From positions 1 to 64,000 of the forward strand of contig CAWGVZ010000002.1 of the NCBI GenBank assembly GCA_963826035.1: a stretch of DNA of 64,000 bases. Direction: 5' to 3'. Below are positions 36,550 through 46,151 of the stretch, piece after piece. A model generated the notes under the pieces. The model was not told where the DNA came from, did no database searches, and saw only the letters and a list, made by a program, of their open reading frames with translations. Origin of the DNA: Actinophytocola sp963826035. GTDB lineage: Bacteria > Actinomycetota > Actinomycetes > Mycobacteriales > Pseudonocardiaceae. A program made the position numbers and the translations under genes. Position 1 is the first letter of the stretch. Every line of letters begins with the position of its first letter.

Positions 36550-36880
36550 GTCCGAAGTGGACCTCGATTTCTCCTTGCTGGCCGACGACGCGATGGCCGG
36601 GCTCCGGGCACTACGCTCCCGCGCGGACGTCGACCCCGCCGCGACCGGTCTCTGGGGCGTCAGCGAGGGCGGCTGGGTCGCGCCGCTGGCCGCGTCCAGG
36701 TCCGCCGACGTGGCCTTCGTGGTCATCGTCGGAGGACGGGGATTTCACCAGAACGGCAGCAGTCCTGGATCTCGTCAACCGTCTGGCCGCCGCCGGGGTG
36801 TCCGGTTCCCTGCTGGACACCGTCTCGCGCACCACCAGACCAACGCGTCGAACCGGCAACTTTCTCGCACATTGGTGATC
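36550..36880 (+). pseudogene. Alpha/beta hydrolase fragment
   Basis: A short stretch reads SLLADDAMAGLRALRS, then GLWGVSEGGWVAPLAASRS, the nucleophile elbow (GxSxG) of S9-like alpha/beta hydrolases. After a frame change it continues with AAAGVSGSLLDTVSRTT. Both ends of the gene are missing. A different ORF begins at 36417 (MVDEPYLHSRDDCDSCGEFD) and runs into it; I cannot tell whether that is a real start. Confidence 0.6.
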
Positions 36881-36960
36881 TTCCGCTAACGACGGGTGGG
36901 CGGACCCCAGTTAAATAGGCGAGGGTGCGGCAGACGCGCCCAACACCTACGAGGGGTCCG

Positions 36961-38790
36961 ATGAGAACATCCCGGCTTCGCCGCGCCATGCGCGCGGTTG
37001 TCGTCACCATGGCGGTCACGGGCGCGGTCACCGCCGCCGCCTCGCCCGCCCTGGCTCAGCAGAACACTCCGCCGAACGTGCCGACCGACCTGCGGCTCGG
37101 TGACCAGCAGAAGGAATGCGGGGCGACGCTGTCCGTCCCGTCGTGGGATTCGTTCCTGGTCTCGGCCGCCGTCACCGACCCGGACGGGGACAGCGGCCTG
37201 CGCGGCCACGCCGCACTGTGGCCGGTGAACGATCCGACGCAGCGGGACGAGGTCGCGACCAACGTGTGGAGCGGCCGGTTCACGGTCGGCTTCCCGTCGG
37301 AACTGCTGTCCGACGGCCAGTACGCGTGGCAGGCCCGCGGCGAGGACGCGGATGGCGCGGTGTCGGACTGGTCGGCGCCGTGCGAGTTCACGGTCGACAA
37401 CACCCGTCCCGCGACCCCGCCGGCCGTCACCTCGACCGACTACCCGGAGAACGGCGGCCCGCCCGGCCACGGCGCGGCCGGCGTCGCCGGCGACTTCACG
37501 TTCACGGCGACCGACCAGGATGTCGTGGCGTTCAGGTACGAAGGCATCGGCGTGCCGTACGGCGAGGTCGCCGCATCGGCCGGCACCGCCACCGCGAGCA
37601 TCGCCCCGACCTCGGGCGGTCCGGTGACCCTTTCGGTGTACGGCGTCGACCGTGCCGGCAACCGGTCGGACAGCACGATGTACCACTTCTGGGTGCGCTC
37701 GACGGAACCTTTGGTGGAGACCGGCCCGGCCGTCGTCGGGCAGCCGGTGACCGCGACGTTCACGGCCCGCCAGGACGGTGCGACGACGTTCCACTACGGC
37801 TGGGAGAACCAGGAGTCGTCATCGACGCCGATGGGGGCGGACGGCACGGCCACGGTCACGATCGACCTCCCGTCGGGCGAGCCGTGGTACTTCTTCCTCG
37901 AGGTGTGGACCTCGAACGCGGACGGCGACCGATCCCCGGTGAACTCGGTGGGGGTCCAGATCGACCCACGACGCCCGACGGTGGAACTGGCCGGTGCGAC
38001 CCTGACGCTGGGCGAACCGCTCACCGTCACCTTCCGACCGGCGATGGACGACGTCGCGTCGTACACGTACTGGGTCAACGAGGGCACCCGATCGGTCGTC
38101 CCGGCGGCTGCCGACGGCACCGCCACGGTGACGGCCGACCCGGGCGTCACCGGCGGCTTCACGGTGCGGGCGTTCAGCACGACGGCGTCCGGGGTCGACT
38201 CGGGCGTCGGTGAGGACCACGGCAGGGTGCAGGCCCCGGCCCCGACCGTCACCAGCGCGGAGTACCCGGAGGACGCGGAGGGCGGCGCGCCCGGCGTCGC
38301 CGGCACGTTCCACTTCGCGTCGACACTGCCGAACGTGGTGGAGTTCCGCTACGACTTCAATGACGGGGACCTGACGGTGCCCGCCGGTCCCGACGGCACC
38401 GCGACCGTGACGTACACGCCGACGCGGACCGGCTACCAGCGGGTGCAGGTCCGAGCGGTGGTGGCGAGCGGCCTGGAGACGGACCTGCGGATCTACACGT
38501 TCGCGGTCTCGGGCGCCGAGCCGACGGTCGAGGGTGTCCCGACCGAACCCGTGCCGGCGGGCGACCTGGTGCGTCTTCACTTCACCGCGGCACTCCCCGG
38601 CACCACGGAGTTCGTCTACACGGACGGCGGCGTTGAACACACGGTGAAGGCCCGCCGAGGCACGGCACGGGTGACCGTCGCGGCGGAGGACCGCTGGGGC
38701 ACGGGCAGCCACTCCCTTTCCGTGTACAGCCGGACGGCGGCCGGCCTGCGTTCCGACCCGACCTACGTGACCTTCCCGGTCACCAGTTGA
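36961..38790 (+). CDS. Secreted protein with repeated Ig-like domains
   Basis: A 609-residue protein with a Sec-type signal peptide (residues 1-36, ending SPALAQ). The rest is a string of beta-sandwich-like repeats of about 90-100 residues, each containing a VAGDFTFTATDQDVVAFRY or PVTATFTARQDGATTFHYG type motif and followed by a DGTATVTI segment. Similar modules occur in large LamG/RHS-type secreted proteins of actinomycetes. ATG at 36961 with GAGGGG upstream. No anchoring signal, so it is presumably released. Function unknown. Confidence 0.8.
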   Translation: MRTSRLRRAMRAVVVTMAVTGAVTAAASPALAQQNTPPNVPTDLRLGDQQKECGATLSVPSWDSFLVSAAVTDPDGDSGLRGHAALWPVNDPTQRDEVATNVWSGRFTVGFPSELLSDGQYAWQARGEDADGAVSDWSAPCEFTVDNTRPATPPAVTSTDYPENGGPPGHGAAGVAGDFTFTATDQDVVAFRYEGIGVPYGEVAASAGTATASIAPTSGGPVTLSVYGVDRAGNRSDSTMYHFWVRSTEPLVETGPAVVGQPVTATFTARQDGATTFHYGWENQESSSTPMGADGTATVTIDLPSGEPWYFFLEVWTSNADGDRSPVNSVGVQIDPRRPTVELAGATLTLGEPLTVTFRPAMDDVASYTYWVNEGTRSVVPAAADGTATVTADPGVTGGFTVRAFSTTASGVDSGVGEDHGRVQAPAPTVTSAEYPEDAEGGAPGVAGTFHFASTLPNVVEFRYDFNDGDLTVPAGPDGTATVTYTPTRTGYQRVQVRAVVASGLETDLRIYTFAVSGAEPTVEGVPTEPVPAGDLVRLHFTAALPGTTEFVYTDGGVEHTVKARRGTARVTVAAEDRWGTGSHSLSVYSRTAAGLRSDPTYVTFPVTS

Positions 38791-38793
38791 CAG

Positions 38794-38831
38794 ACAAGGA
38801 GCCTGGGCCGCCGTCGGCCCAGGCTCCTTGT
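38794..38831. terminator. Terminator hairpin after the secreted protein gene
   Basis: Perfect 16-bp arms ACAAGGAGCCTGGGCC / GGCCCAGGCTCCTTGT with a 6-nt loop, starting 4 bp after the stop codon. Confidence 0.85.
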
Positions 38832-38839
38832 GCCCCTAC

Positions 38840-39190
38840 GCGGTGACGGGAACCACCTCGAACCGCGCCGCCCACGACCGCTCCACCAGCGTGGACCAAG
38901 TGCTCAATGCGGCTCAGGACACGGCCGCGAATCTTCGTATGCAGGCATCCCGCTTGACGGACAGCAAGCACCGGCCGCAACCAACAGCCGGATCTCCCAG
39001 CAACTCGATGGTCCGACAGCCCCCAGACAGCGCTGAACGCTCACACGGACACCCGACCTCCGCTGCGTCGCGGTGTGGCGGGCCCTCCCTTGAGCTACCT
39101 GAGGAGCGGGTTCGTCGTGCGGACGTGGCGGTGGCCAGTTCAGGCGCTGCACGCCTGCCGTTGGTTCGCCCGGTTAAGTCGTGTACGAGT
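38840..39190. other. No intact gene; short coding remnants
   Basis: On the minus strand 38838-38897 reads as a protein C-terminus (STLVERSWAARFEVVPVTA, stop), without an upstream continuation. The rest to 39190 has only short overlapping frames. It is the start of a patch of gene debris. Confidence 0.35.
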
Positions 39191-39192
39191 CG

Positions 39193-39360
39193 CTAGCGGG
39201 TGGCACGCCACTGCTGCGAATTGCCCCCAGTGCAGGCCACGAGTCGCACATAGTGGATGGACCCCGAGCTCTCTCCAAGGCAGGTGCCGGCCACGTTGTT
39301 GATCAGCTGGAACCCAGCGGACGTGGCGCTCAAGTACCACAACGCGGCCGGGTCATCGGC
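39193..39360 (-). pseudogene. Ricin-type beta-trefoil lectin fragment
   Basis: The minus-strand C-terminus reads ALWYLSATSAGFQLINNVAGTCLGESS and ends CTGGNSQQWRATR, the QxW pattern of a ricin-B-like carbohydrate-binding repeat. Only one repeat remains; the upstream frame dissolves into unrelated sequence. Confidence 0.65.
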
Positions 39361-39364
39361 AAGG

Positions 39365-39520
39365 CATTGCCTCATGACGGCCTGGCCGTGCACGCGTCGG
39401 ACGGCCGGCACAGCGTCGACCGGGTGGTGGTGGCCGCCGGCCGGGGCACCATGGAGCTGGCCGCTCAGGTCGGGGTGTACCTGCCGACCGCGCTGGCCCA
39501 CCACGCGCGCTTCACGTCGG
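39365..39520 (+). pseudogene. FAD-dependent oxidoreductase fragment
   Basis: A plus-strand stretch reads HDGLAVHASDGRHSVDRVVVAAGRGTMELAAQVGVYLPTALAHHARFT, split in two here by length limits of the fold. It resembles the FAD-binding second segment of DadA/sarcosine-oxidase-type enzymes. Both ends are missing. Confidence 0.5.
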
Positions 39521-39583
39521 TGCGTGCTCTGGGTTGCCCGTGAGGTGCGTTCGCCGCGTCGGGTAGAAATTCCGGGTCATGTG

Positions 39584-39829
39584 CTACTCGAGCGCTTGGT
39601 CCTCCTCGCTCACGGCACCGGTGGACGTTGTGGGCGGCGGGTTGACGCTGTTCGTCGGGCCGCCTCGCAAGCCACCGTTGATTGCCTGGATGATCGCGGC
39701 GATCGCGAGGAGGACGGCCGCGACGCCGGCGAGCATCCAGGGGTTGGCCGCCACGAACAACAGGACCATCAGCGTCAGCAAGATCGCCACCAGCGCGACG
39801 ATGACAACCTTTACGGTTTCCTTGGGCAT
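39584..39829 (-). CDS. Small membrane protein
   Basis: An 81-residue protein with two adjacent hydrophobic helices (VVIVALVAILLTLMVLLFVAA and MLAGVAAVLLAIAAIIQAI) and a polar C-terminus. ATG at 39829. No family recognised. Upstream DNA (39830-40000) is unusually AT-rich for this genome and may hold its promoter. Confidence 0.6.
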   Translation of the reverse strand: MPKETVKVVIVALVAILLTLMVLLFVAANPWMLAGVAAVLLAIAAIIQAINGGLRGGPTNSVNPPPTTSTGAVSEEDQALE

Positions 39830-40480
39830 GACAATATAAATAGACCACGTCGTACCTTTTTGCGAACGCCAAACCTAAAAAGAGCCAGCTATTCACGGAT
39901 CGTGAACGGCTGACTTTTACGCTGAACGTCGAGTTTCCGACAGGATTCATGATTGGCGAATCCGCACGTGTGCTCACGATTCGTTATTGCGTTGACGTAT
40001 TCATGATTCTCCGGTGATCGCCCGGAGGACGCTATACATGTCTGCGAATATATGGGAGCCCCCACGGCGGGTCGCCTTGTCAGGCTTGTTGAACCACTCG
40101 AACTGGTTGTTGAGGTTCGCTACCGCGTCCCGGATCGCGCGGGCCGAGTTGTCCACGTAGAGCTTCGCGACTCTGGCGTTCTCCTCCGGGGTGGCTTCTG
40201 GGTCGACAGGCGGTCTGAGTTCGGGCTTGTGGAGGGCGAGCCACAGTTGGTTGTGGCGGATGTCCCGGATAGGCCGAAACAGGGCCTTCTTCTCGGGGTT
40301 GTCCAGGCGGAGGATCTCCTGGTCGATGCCGTTGCGGATCACCCATGCTCGTTCGAGGTCGTCGATGCCCCAAGCGCGCAGCTTCTTCCACAGGCCCGCT
40401 TTCAGCGTGACCATCTCGTCGTTCTTCTTGACCAGTTCAGCCTTGCCTGGCTCGAGAACCTCGAACAGGTTCCCCTCGAA

Positions 40481-40490
40481 GGGGGACCCC
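40481..40490. repeat. Target-site duplication, left copy (ISAs1)
   Basis: GGGGGACCCC, repeated at 46142-46151 on the other side of the element. Confidence 0.85.
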
Positions 40491-41193
40491 CAGGGGAACG
40501 TCAAAGTTTGTGATCTTGGTGTGAAGTCCTGAGTGCGCGGTGATGCGTGGTGTGTCTGGATGTGGGTGGTGGCCTTCTGCCTGCGATGATGCGGGTTACC
40601 ACACCTTGATCATCGTCCCAACAGGAGGCCACCGGTGTCAGTGTCGCATGTTCAGGATTGGTGCTCGCCGGTTGCTGGTGGTCTCGGCGCGTCCGCGGAG
40701 GTCGGCTCGGATGTTGGTGTTGCTGCGGTGGGCAGGTTGGTTGAGATGCTGGGTCGGGTACCTGATCCGCGTAAACCGCGTGGGGTGCGTCATCGGATCG
40801 GGTCGGTGCTGGCGGTGACCGTGTTCGCGGCGTTGGCCGGGGCCGGTAACTTCCGGGAAGCGGGAGATCGCGCTGTGGACCTGCCGCAGGAGTTGCTGGC
40901 GTTGGCTGGGTGTCGTCGGCATCCGTTGGCTGGGTGTTATGTCGCGCCCAGCGAGGCCACGATTCGTCGAGTGGCGCATGAGATCGATGCTGACGCCGCT
41001 GATGAGCAGGTGTGTCGGTGGGTGCGGGAGCAGGTCCAGGAACACGCCGTGGTCACCGCGCTGGCCGCGAATGCCGCCGCGGACGCTGGGGCCAAGGCTG
41101 GTGGCCCGGGTTTGGTCGGGGTGGCCGTGGATGGCAAGACGAGCTTGTCAAGTTTTCTGTGTAAGTTGATCTAGATTTCTTGGATTGGGTTGG

Positions 41194-41352
41194 TCAGAAG
41201 TCGTTGTCGGTGTCGGGTTCGCCGGTGGAGGCCTGGGATGCGGTGTCGTTGGCGGCGTTCATGGCGGTGAGGTCTTCTTCGGTGAGGGTGTCGAGGTAGG
41301 CGTTGAAGTCGGGGTGGTCGTGTGGCGGGTGGTGGTGGGTCCAGGAGGTCAC
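41194..41352 (-). CDS. Small acidic ORF at the end of the IS256 element
   Basis: A 52-residue ORF starting at GTG 41352 behind GGAGAG, 29 bp after the transposase stop and inside the IS ends. It is acidic and Thr/Asp-rich at the C-terminus (TLTEEDLTAMNAANDTASQ). IS256 elements normally carry only the transposase, so it may be an accessory protein or chance ORF. Confidence 0.45.
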   Translation of the reverse strand: MTSWTHHHPPHDHPDFNAYLDTLTEEDLTAMNAANDTASQASTGEPDTDNDF

Positions 41353-41381
41353 GGGGCTCTCCGTTCGTGGCCGGGGTGTGG

Positions 41382-42725
41382 TCAGGTGAGGTAGGGGTTG
41401 AGGCGGTCGGGGTAGGCCATGGCCAGGGCGCCGAGGGCTTGTTTCCAGCCTTGGACGGCGGCTCCTTCGACCAGGCGGGCGGGGGCCCGGCGTTGGCTGG
41501 GGGGTAGGCCTTTCTCCTTGGCGCGTTGGCGGGCGCGTTTGTCCTCGATGTCGCGGATCGCTAGCCAGAGCAGCTTGATCGCGGCGTCGTCGTTGGGGAA
41601 GTGCCCACGGTTTTTGATGATCTTGCGGAGCTGGTAGTTCAGGCTCTCGATAGCGTTGGTGGTGTAGATGATCTTGCGGAGTGCGGGCGGGAACGCGAGG
41701 AACGGGATGAACCTCTCCCAGGCGTGTTCCCAGGTCTGCACCGCCGCCGGGTAGCGGCGGCCCAGCTCGGAGTCGGCGAAGGCGAGCAACTCGGTCTCGG
41801 CGGCCTCCACGGTCGGGGCGGTGTAGATCGGCTTGAGGGCGGCGGCGACCTTCTTGCGGTCCTGGTAGGACACGAACCGCATCGCCGCCCGGATCAGGTG
41901 CACCGTGCAGGTCTGCACCGTGGACTGCGGCCAGGTGGCCTCGATCGCCTCCGGGAACCCGGTCAGGCCGTCGCAGCAGACGATCAGCACGTCCCGCACG
42001 CCACGGTTGCGGAGCTCGGCGCACACCCCGGCCCAGAACTTCGCTCCCTCGGCCGCTTGGACCCAGATCCCCAGGACGTGCTTGACGCCGTCCAGGTCGA
42101 CGCCGACGGCGATGTGCGCGGCCTTGTTGCGCACCTGGTGCCCGTCGCGGACCTTCACCACCAGCGCGTCGAGGTAGATGATCGGGTAGATCTCCTCCAA
42201 CGGCCGCGCTTGCCAGGCCTTGACCTCCTCAGCGACCGCGTCGGTGATCTTGGAGATCGTGTCGTGGGACAGCTCCGTGCCGAGCGTGCGGGCCAGGTGG
42301 TGGCCGATGTCGCGCACGGTCATCCCGCCCGCATACAGCGAGATGATCATCTCGTCCAGGCCGCCGCCGCGACGCGAGCCCTTCGGGACCAGCCGCGGCT
42401 CGAACGACCCGGCCCGGTCCCGCGGCACCGCCAGCGGAACGTCCCCGACCTCGGTGGCCAGGGTCTTCGGCGTGGCGCCGTTGCGGGAGTTCGGACTGCC
42501 CCGCCCAGCCGGGTCGCCCTTCTCATACCCCAGATGATCGGTCAGCTCGGCCTGCAGCCCACGCTCGTAGACCGCCTTGACCAGCTCCGGCAACAACCCG
42601 CCCTCACCGGTCAACGCCAGCCCACCGTCGTCCACCCTGGACATCAGATGGTCAAGCAGCCCAGCATCGACCATCTCGTTGATCGCCTGCCTCGCCGGCG
42701 CGATCTCCTGCTGATCATCAGTCAT
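41382..42725 (-). CDS. IS256-family transposase
   Basis: A 447-residue mutator-type DDE transposase. Catalytic residues: Asp in IIYLDALVVKVRDG (near residue 180), Asp in VCCDGLTGFPEAI (near 245), Glu in YTTNAIESLNYQLR (near 355). N-terminal MTDDQQEIAPARQAINEMV begins at ATG 42725. Complete and in frame. It lies inside the terminal repeats of the 41141-42786 element. Confidence 0.95.
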   Translation of the reverse strand: MTDDQQEIAPARQAINEMVDAGLLDHLMSRVDDGGLALTGEGGLLPELVKAVYERGLQAELTDHLGYEKGDPAGRGSPNSRNGATPKTLATEVGDVPLAVPRDRAGSFEPRLVPKGSRRGGGLDEMIISLYAGGMTVRDIGHHLARTLGTELSHDTISKITDAVAEEVKAWQARPLEEIYPIIYLDALVVKVRDGHQVRNKAAHIAVGVDLDGVKHVLGIWVQAAEGAKFWAGVCAELRNRGVRDVLIVCCDGLTGFPEAIEATWPQSTVQTCTVHLIRAAMRFVSYQDRKKVAAALKPIYTAPTVEAAETELLAFADSELGRRYPAAVQTWEHAWERFIPFLAFPPALRKIIYTTNAIESLNYQLRKIIKNRGHFPNDDAAIKLLWLAIRDIEDKRARQRAKEKGLPPSQRRAPARLVEGAAVQGWKQALGALAMAYPDRLNPYLT

Positions 42726-43398
42726 GGTCACTGTGTACTCCAATCAACTCACTGTTGATCTCTTACACAGACCATCTGACACCCTCGGCAAGACCGTGCG
42801 GAACACGATCGCGCCCGGCGGTCCGGAAGGCAGCGAGGTGAAGCTGTTCTCGGCGATGCTGCACCGCGAAGCCGTCGTCATCGCGCAGTTGCGGGTTCCT
42901 GAGGGCACCAACGAGATCACCCAGGTCGCGGCGCTGCTCAGGGATGTGGATCTGACCGGTGTGGTCGTCACCGGGGACGCCGCACACGCCCAGCACACCA
43001 CCGCCGCGCACCTGACCCAGGACCGCGGTGGTCACTACGTTCTGACTGTCAAGGGCAACCAGCCCACCGTGCTCGCCCAGATCGTCGCAGCGCTCCCGCC
43101 TGCCGTGCCCGGCAGCGCGGATCACGTGGAAGAAGACCGCAGCAAGGGCAAGATCGTGCGCCGCCAGATCTGGACCGCACCAGCCGGCGGTGTTGACTTT
43201 CCCGGTGCCGCGCAAGTGTTTCGTATCCGCCGGGACACCTTCGACCACGAAGGAACCCGACTGTCCAAAGAGGTCGTGCACGGCATCACCAGCCTGACAG
43301 CTGACCAAGCCAGCCCCGAGCAGGTCGCCCAGTTCGTGCGCCAGCATTGGGGAATAGGTCGGGTAGGACCGCCGCATTGCTGCGGCGGTCCCCCCTCA

Positions 43399-43433
43399 GA
43401 ACCGGGCGAGCGGGTTTCCCCGCACCACGGCTC
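43399..43433 (-). ncRNA. Group II intron domain V
   Basis: 35-nt hairpin beginning GAGCCG and ending CGGTTC, with the AGC triad and a GGAAAC tetraloop-type apex, just downstream of the maturase stop codon. It is the catalytic heart of the intron. Confidence 0.85.
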
Positions 43434-45252
43434 AAGCAAGCTCCGAAGACGTTGCGGGTTGTGACACAGGTTTCCTACGGTCGCGGGCCTGAAGGCCGCG
43501 GTGGCAAGAAGCGTGCACGAGGCGTGTCTGCTTGCCGTCCGACGTGCTGGGCTGTCCGCGGTGGGTGAGATAGTCGGCGGCTATCGCTCTGCGGACGACA
43601 CTCAACCACCATCGTTCCCATGCTTGCGGGGATTGCGGCGGCTGATCGGCGGTGAGCAGGTGTTCCCCACAGAGCGGACAACGACCGTCCTGCCTGGTGA
43701 GCAGGCGCAGGTTGTAGTCGTCCAGCGGGGGTTTCACCCGTCGCCGTCGTATAGCCCAGTAGTCGGCCAGGTCGGGGTCATCCGGGGATGCCCCGCCGGT
43801 GACCAGTTGGTGCCGGACGATGTTCGTCCAGGAGAATCTCACCATGTGGGGGATGTTCCCGCGCTCATTGACGGCAGCGCGGTTGCCGAACACCCACCGG
43901 TCATTCCTGAACTTGCTGAACTTGCCGAAGTAGCGTCGAACAATCCACTTCTTCGACTTGTTGGGGTGACTGCGGCAGGCCCACCGGTAGGTGAGCCACC
44001 ACAGATAGTTATCCAGACTGGAGAAAATATGACTGGACACCACCCCACGGTAGTAGGCGGCCCAACCCCGAACGATCGGGTTGAACCTGGCGATGACCGC
44101 CATCGCGTTCGAGCCGCGCAGTCTGCGCATCTCGGTGGCGAGCCGTTCCCGCAGACGCCCGACCGCAGCCCGACTCGGTTTGATCAGCAGCTTGCCGCCG
44201 CGATAACGGCGGATGTTGAACCCCAGGAAGTCAAACCCGGACTGTCCGACATGGACAATCCGGGTCTTGTCCTCGTTGAACACCAACCCCCTGGGAGCCA
44301 GCCACTCGGCAAGCCGTGCCTTGACCTGCTCAGCCTGCTGCCGGGAGTAGCAACAGGCGACCACGTCATCGGCATACCTCACCAGGATCGGAGTGCCCTC
44401 GACCGCTTTCCCGGCATGAACGCCGTTCACGCGGTAGCGGACACCTGCGGCTTCCTCCGCGCCGTGCAGCGCCACGTTCATCAACAGCGGGCTGATCACG
44501 CCGCCCTGAGGCGAACCTTCCTCGGTTGGCGCGAATCCTTTCCCTGCCTCAATCACTCCGGCCTTCAGCCATGCCCGGATCAGGTCCCTCGCGGGGAACG
44601 ACCCGAGCGCTTCGACCAGCCTGTCATGATCGATTTTGTCGAACGCAGCCGATAAGTCGGCGTCCACGATCCACACCCTCTTGGCCCGAGGACCGCTGAG
44701 CGTGTTGAACAAGGCTCCGATCGCATCGGCACAGCCTCGACCCGGCCGAAACCCATACGATCGGGGTTCGAACCGGGCTTCCCACTCGGGTTCCAGCGCG
44801 TTACGGACCCGAGCCTGATGGCACCGGTCCATGATCACCGGAATTCCGAGCGGGCGTAGCTTCGCGCTGCTACCGGCTTTCGGAATGTGCACGCGCCGGA
44901 CCGGCAACGGGTTCCAGGACGACAGTGTGTCGCGCACGCGCACCGCGACCTGCGCCCTGGTCTGCGGCGACAGGGCAACTTCCCCATCAACCCCGGCCGT
45001 CCGGCGACCTGTGTTGCGCTGGGTCACCTGTCGCACGCTGACCAGCGTGTTCGACCAGGACCGCAGCATCATCTTCTGCAAGGACCGGACTCTGGCCCAG
45101 TCCTTTACCCGCGTCGCCGTGAAGATCCTCCGCCGCAGCCTCGCTACGTTGTCCTCGTGGACCCGCCAGTCAACAGCGTCCCAATCGGGTACGTCCTCAG
45201 GTCCGTTCACCGCAGTGGTGTCCAACTTGCCCCTCGGTTCACCAGGCCACAT
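43432..45252 (-). CDS. ltrA: Group II intron reverse transcriptase/maturase with HNH endonuclease
   Basis: A 606-residue multifunctional protein. Reverse-transcriptase motifs: RPLGIPVIMDRCHQ, YGFRPGRGCADAI, VDADLSAAFDKIDH, EGSPQGGVISPLL, and the active site VRYADD near residue 292. A maturase domain X follows (GWAAYYRGVVSSHIF), then the C-terminal HNH endonuclease with CPLCGEHL near residue 527. It should support splicing and retrohoming. Complete frame, ATG at 45252. Confidence 0.94.
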   Translation of the reverse strand: MWPGEPRGKLDTTAVNGPEDVPDWDAVDWRVHEDNVARLRRRIFTATRVKDWARVRSLQKMMLRSWSNTLVSVRQVTQRNTGRRTAGVDGEVALSPQTRAQVAVRVRDTLSSWNPLPVRRVHIPKAGSSAKLRPLGIPVIMDRCHQARVRNALEPEWEARFEPRSYGFRPGRGCADAIGALFNTLSGPRAKRVWIVDADLSAAFDKIDHDRLVEALGSFPARDLIRAWLKAGVIEAGKGFAPTEEGSPQGGVISPLLMNVALHGAEEAAGVRYRVNGVHAGKAVEGTPILVRYADDVVACCYSRQQAEQVKARLAEWLAPRGLVFNEDKTRIVHVGQSGFDFLGFNIRRYRGGKLLIKPSRAAVGRLRERLATEMRRLRGSNAMAVIARFNPIVRGWAAYYRGVVSSHIFSSLDNYLWWLTYRWACRSHPNKSKKWIVRRYFGKFSKFRNDRWVFGNRAAVNERGNIPHMVRFSWTNIVRHQLVTGGASPDDPDLADYWAIRRRRVKPPLDDYNLRLLTRQDGRCPLCGEHLLTADQPPQSPQAWERWWLSVVRRAIAADYLTHRGQPSTSDGKQTRLVHASCHRGLQARDRRKPVSQPATSSELA

Positions 45253-46141
45253 GTTTCGGCGTTCACAAGCTCACCTGCCCACGTCAGCGCCTTTTCAGGC
45301 CCGGCCGCCAGGACCGGCATCCGGCCGGTTACCCCGTGACCACCGCCTGGAGGAGCGGCTATGTCGTCACGGGTTCCCGTCGCCTTTCGGCGCACCGGCA
45401 TCCGCTTCTTGGGCATCCTGTCCCGCCGAGGAGTTCCGCCCCTCTCACGATCGGCCTACCGAACTGTCCATCACCCGAACAACTCGGACCCGACGGGGTT
45501 TCCATGTTCCGCGCACACGAGATACGACCGGGGTGGGCGCCCCCTCTACCCCGAGGCCAGCGGTGTCCACACGACCAGCTGTTCCTCCTGATCGCCGCTC
45601 GCCGCCTCTTCCAACGGCCAGGCCCTATCACCCGGGTCTTCATCCCGTCATCCCAGGCTTGCATTGACGAGGCATCATCAAGGGTTCACTCACATTCGCC
45701 CGTCCGGTCTTCCCCTCGCCCGGTTGCTCCCCCGGACAGAACAGGGGCCCTTGGGCTTCTTCCTCAAGCTTCGCACCCCCACGAGCAAGGCCCGTGGACG
45801 CACGTCAAGGCGGGGACCGACCTCGAACACTGGTCAGGAGCTACACGTCCGGCATCACCGGCCTCCATCCCGCGAGCTCACTCGCAATACGCGACCTCAT
45901 GTCGCACAAAACAAAATCCACTGGGTGCGCGACGTCGTCTACCGCGAAGACCACCAACACGCCTACGCCGGAACAGGCGCCCAGGTCATGGCCACCCTAC
46001 GCAATCTCGCTCTCGGGCTACTACGTCTGGCCGGGATCACCCAGATCACCCGAACGCTGGAACATATCGCCGCTGACCGAACCCGAATCATCCCGCTCAT
46101 CGCAGCCGCTACCAGCACAAACCGACTTTGACGTTCCCCTG

Positions 46142-46151
46142 GGGGGACCCC
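46142..46151. repeat. Target-site duplication, right copy (ISAs1)
   Basis: GGGGGACCCC, matching 40481-40490. Confidence 0.85.

Larger units (their letters stand above)
41141..42786 (-). mobile_element. IS256-family element inside ISAs1
   Basis: 1646 bp flanked by an 8-bp duplication GGCAAGAC (41133-41140 and 42787-42794). Imperfect terminal inverted repeats share GAG.. TGTCA.. TCTGTGTAAG. Insertion cut the ISAs1 transposase at its VDGKT motif. The element looks intact and potentially active. Confidence 0.9.
43358..45907 (-). mobile_element. Group II intron inserted antisense in the ISAs1 transposase
   Basis: 2550 bp on the minus strand from GTGCGAC (5' end, at 45907) to CCTACCCGAC (3' end, at 43358), matching the GUGCG...AY consensus ends. 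Removing it restores GIENKIHW in the ISAs1 frame exactly, with no target duplication. Domain V is at 43399-43433 (GAGCCG...GAAA...CGGTTC) and domain VI with a candidate branch A follows. Because it opposes the transposase gene it cannot be spliced from that mRNA, so it truly inactivates it. Confidence 0.9.
40635..46131 (+). pseudogene. ISAs1-family transposase, split into three pieces
   Basis: Three in-frame pieces (40635-41140, 42795-43357, 45908-46131) join to exactly 431 codons including the stop. Piece 1: RLVEMLGRVPDPRKPRGVRH and VAVDGKT (first catalytic Asp). Piece 2: GKTVRN ... VTGDAAHAQHTTA (second Asp region) ... VRQHWGI. Piece 3: ENKIHWVRDVVYREDH (catalytic Glu). The joins give VDGKTVRN and HWGIENKIHW, the expected family motifs. 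GTG start with AGGAGG upstream. Each piece alone is inactive. Confidence 0.9.
40491..46141 (+). mobile_element. ISAs1-family element containing two later insertions
   Basis: Ends are CAGGGGAACGTCAAAG and its inverted copy CTTTGACGTTCCCCTG, flanked by a 10-bp direct duplication GGGGGACCCC. Subtracting the inner IS256 element (with its duplication) and the group II intron leaves 1447 bp, a normal ISAs1 size. Confidence 0.9.

Noticed and set aside
43432..45252. Splicing of the intron to rescue ISAs1 transposase
   Set aside because: The intron lies on the opposite strand to the transposase gene, so its RNA cannot be spliced from that mRNA.
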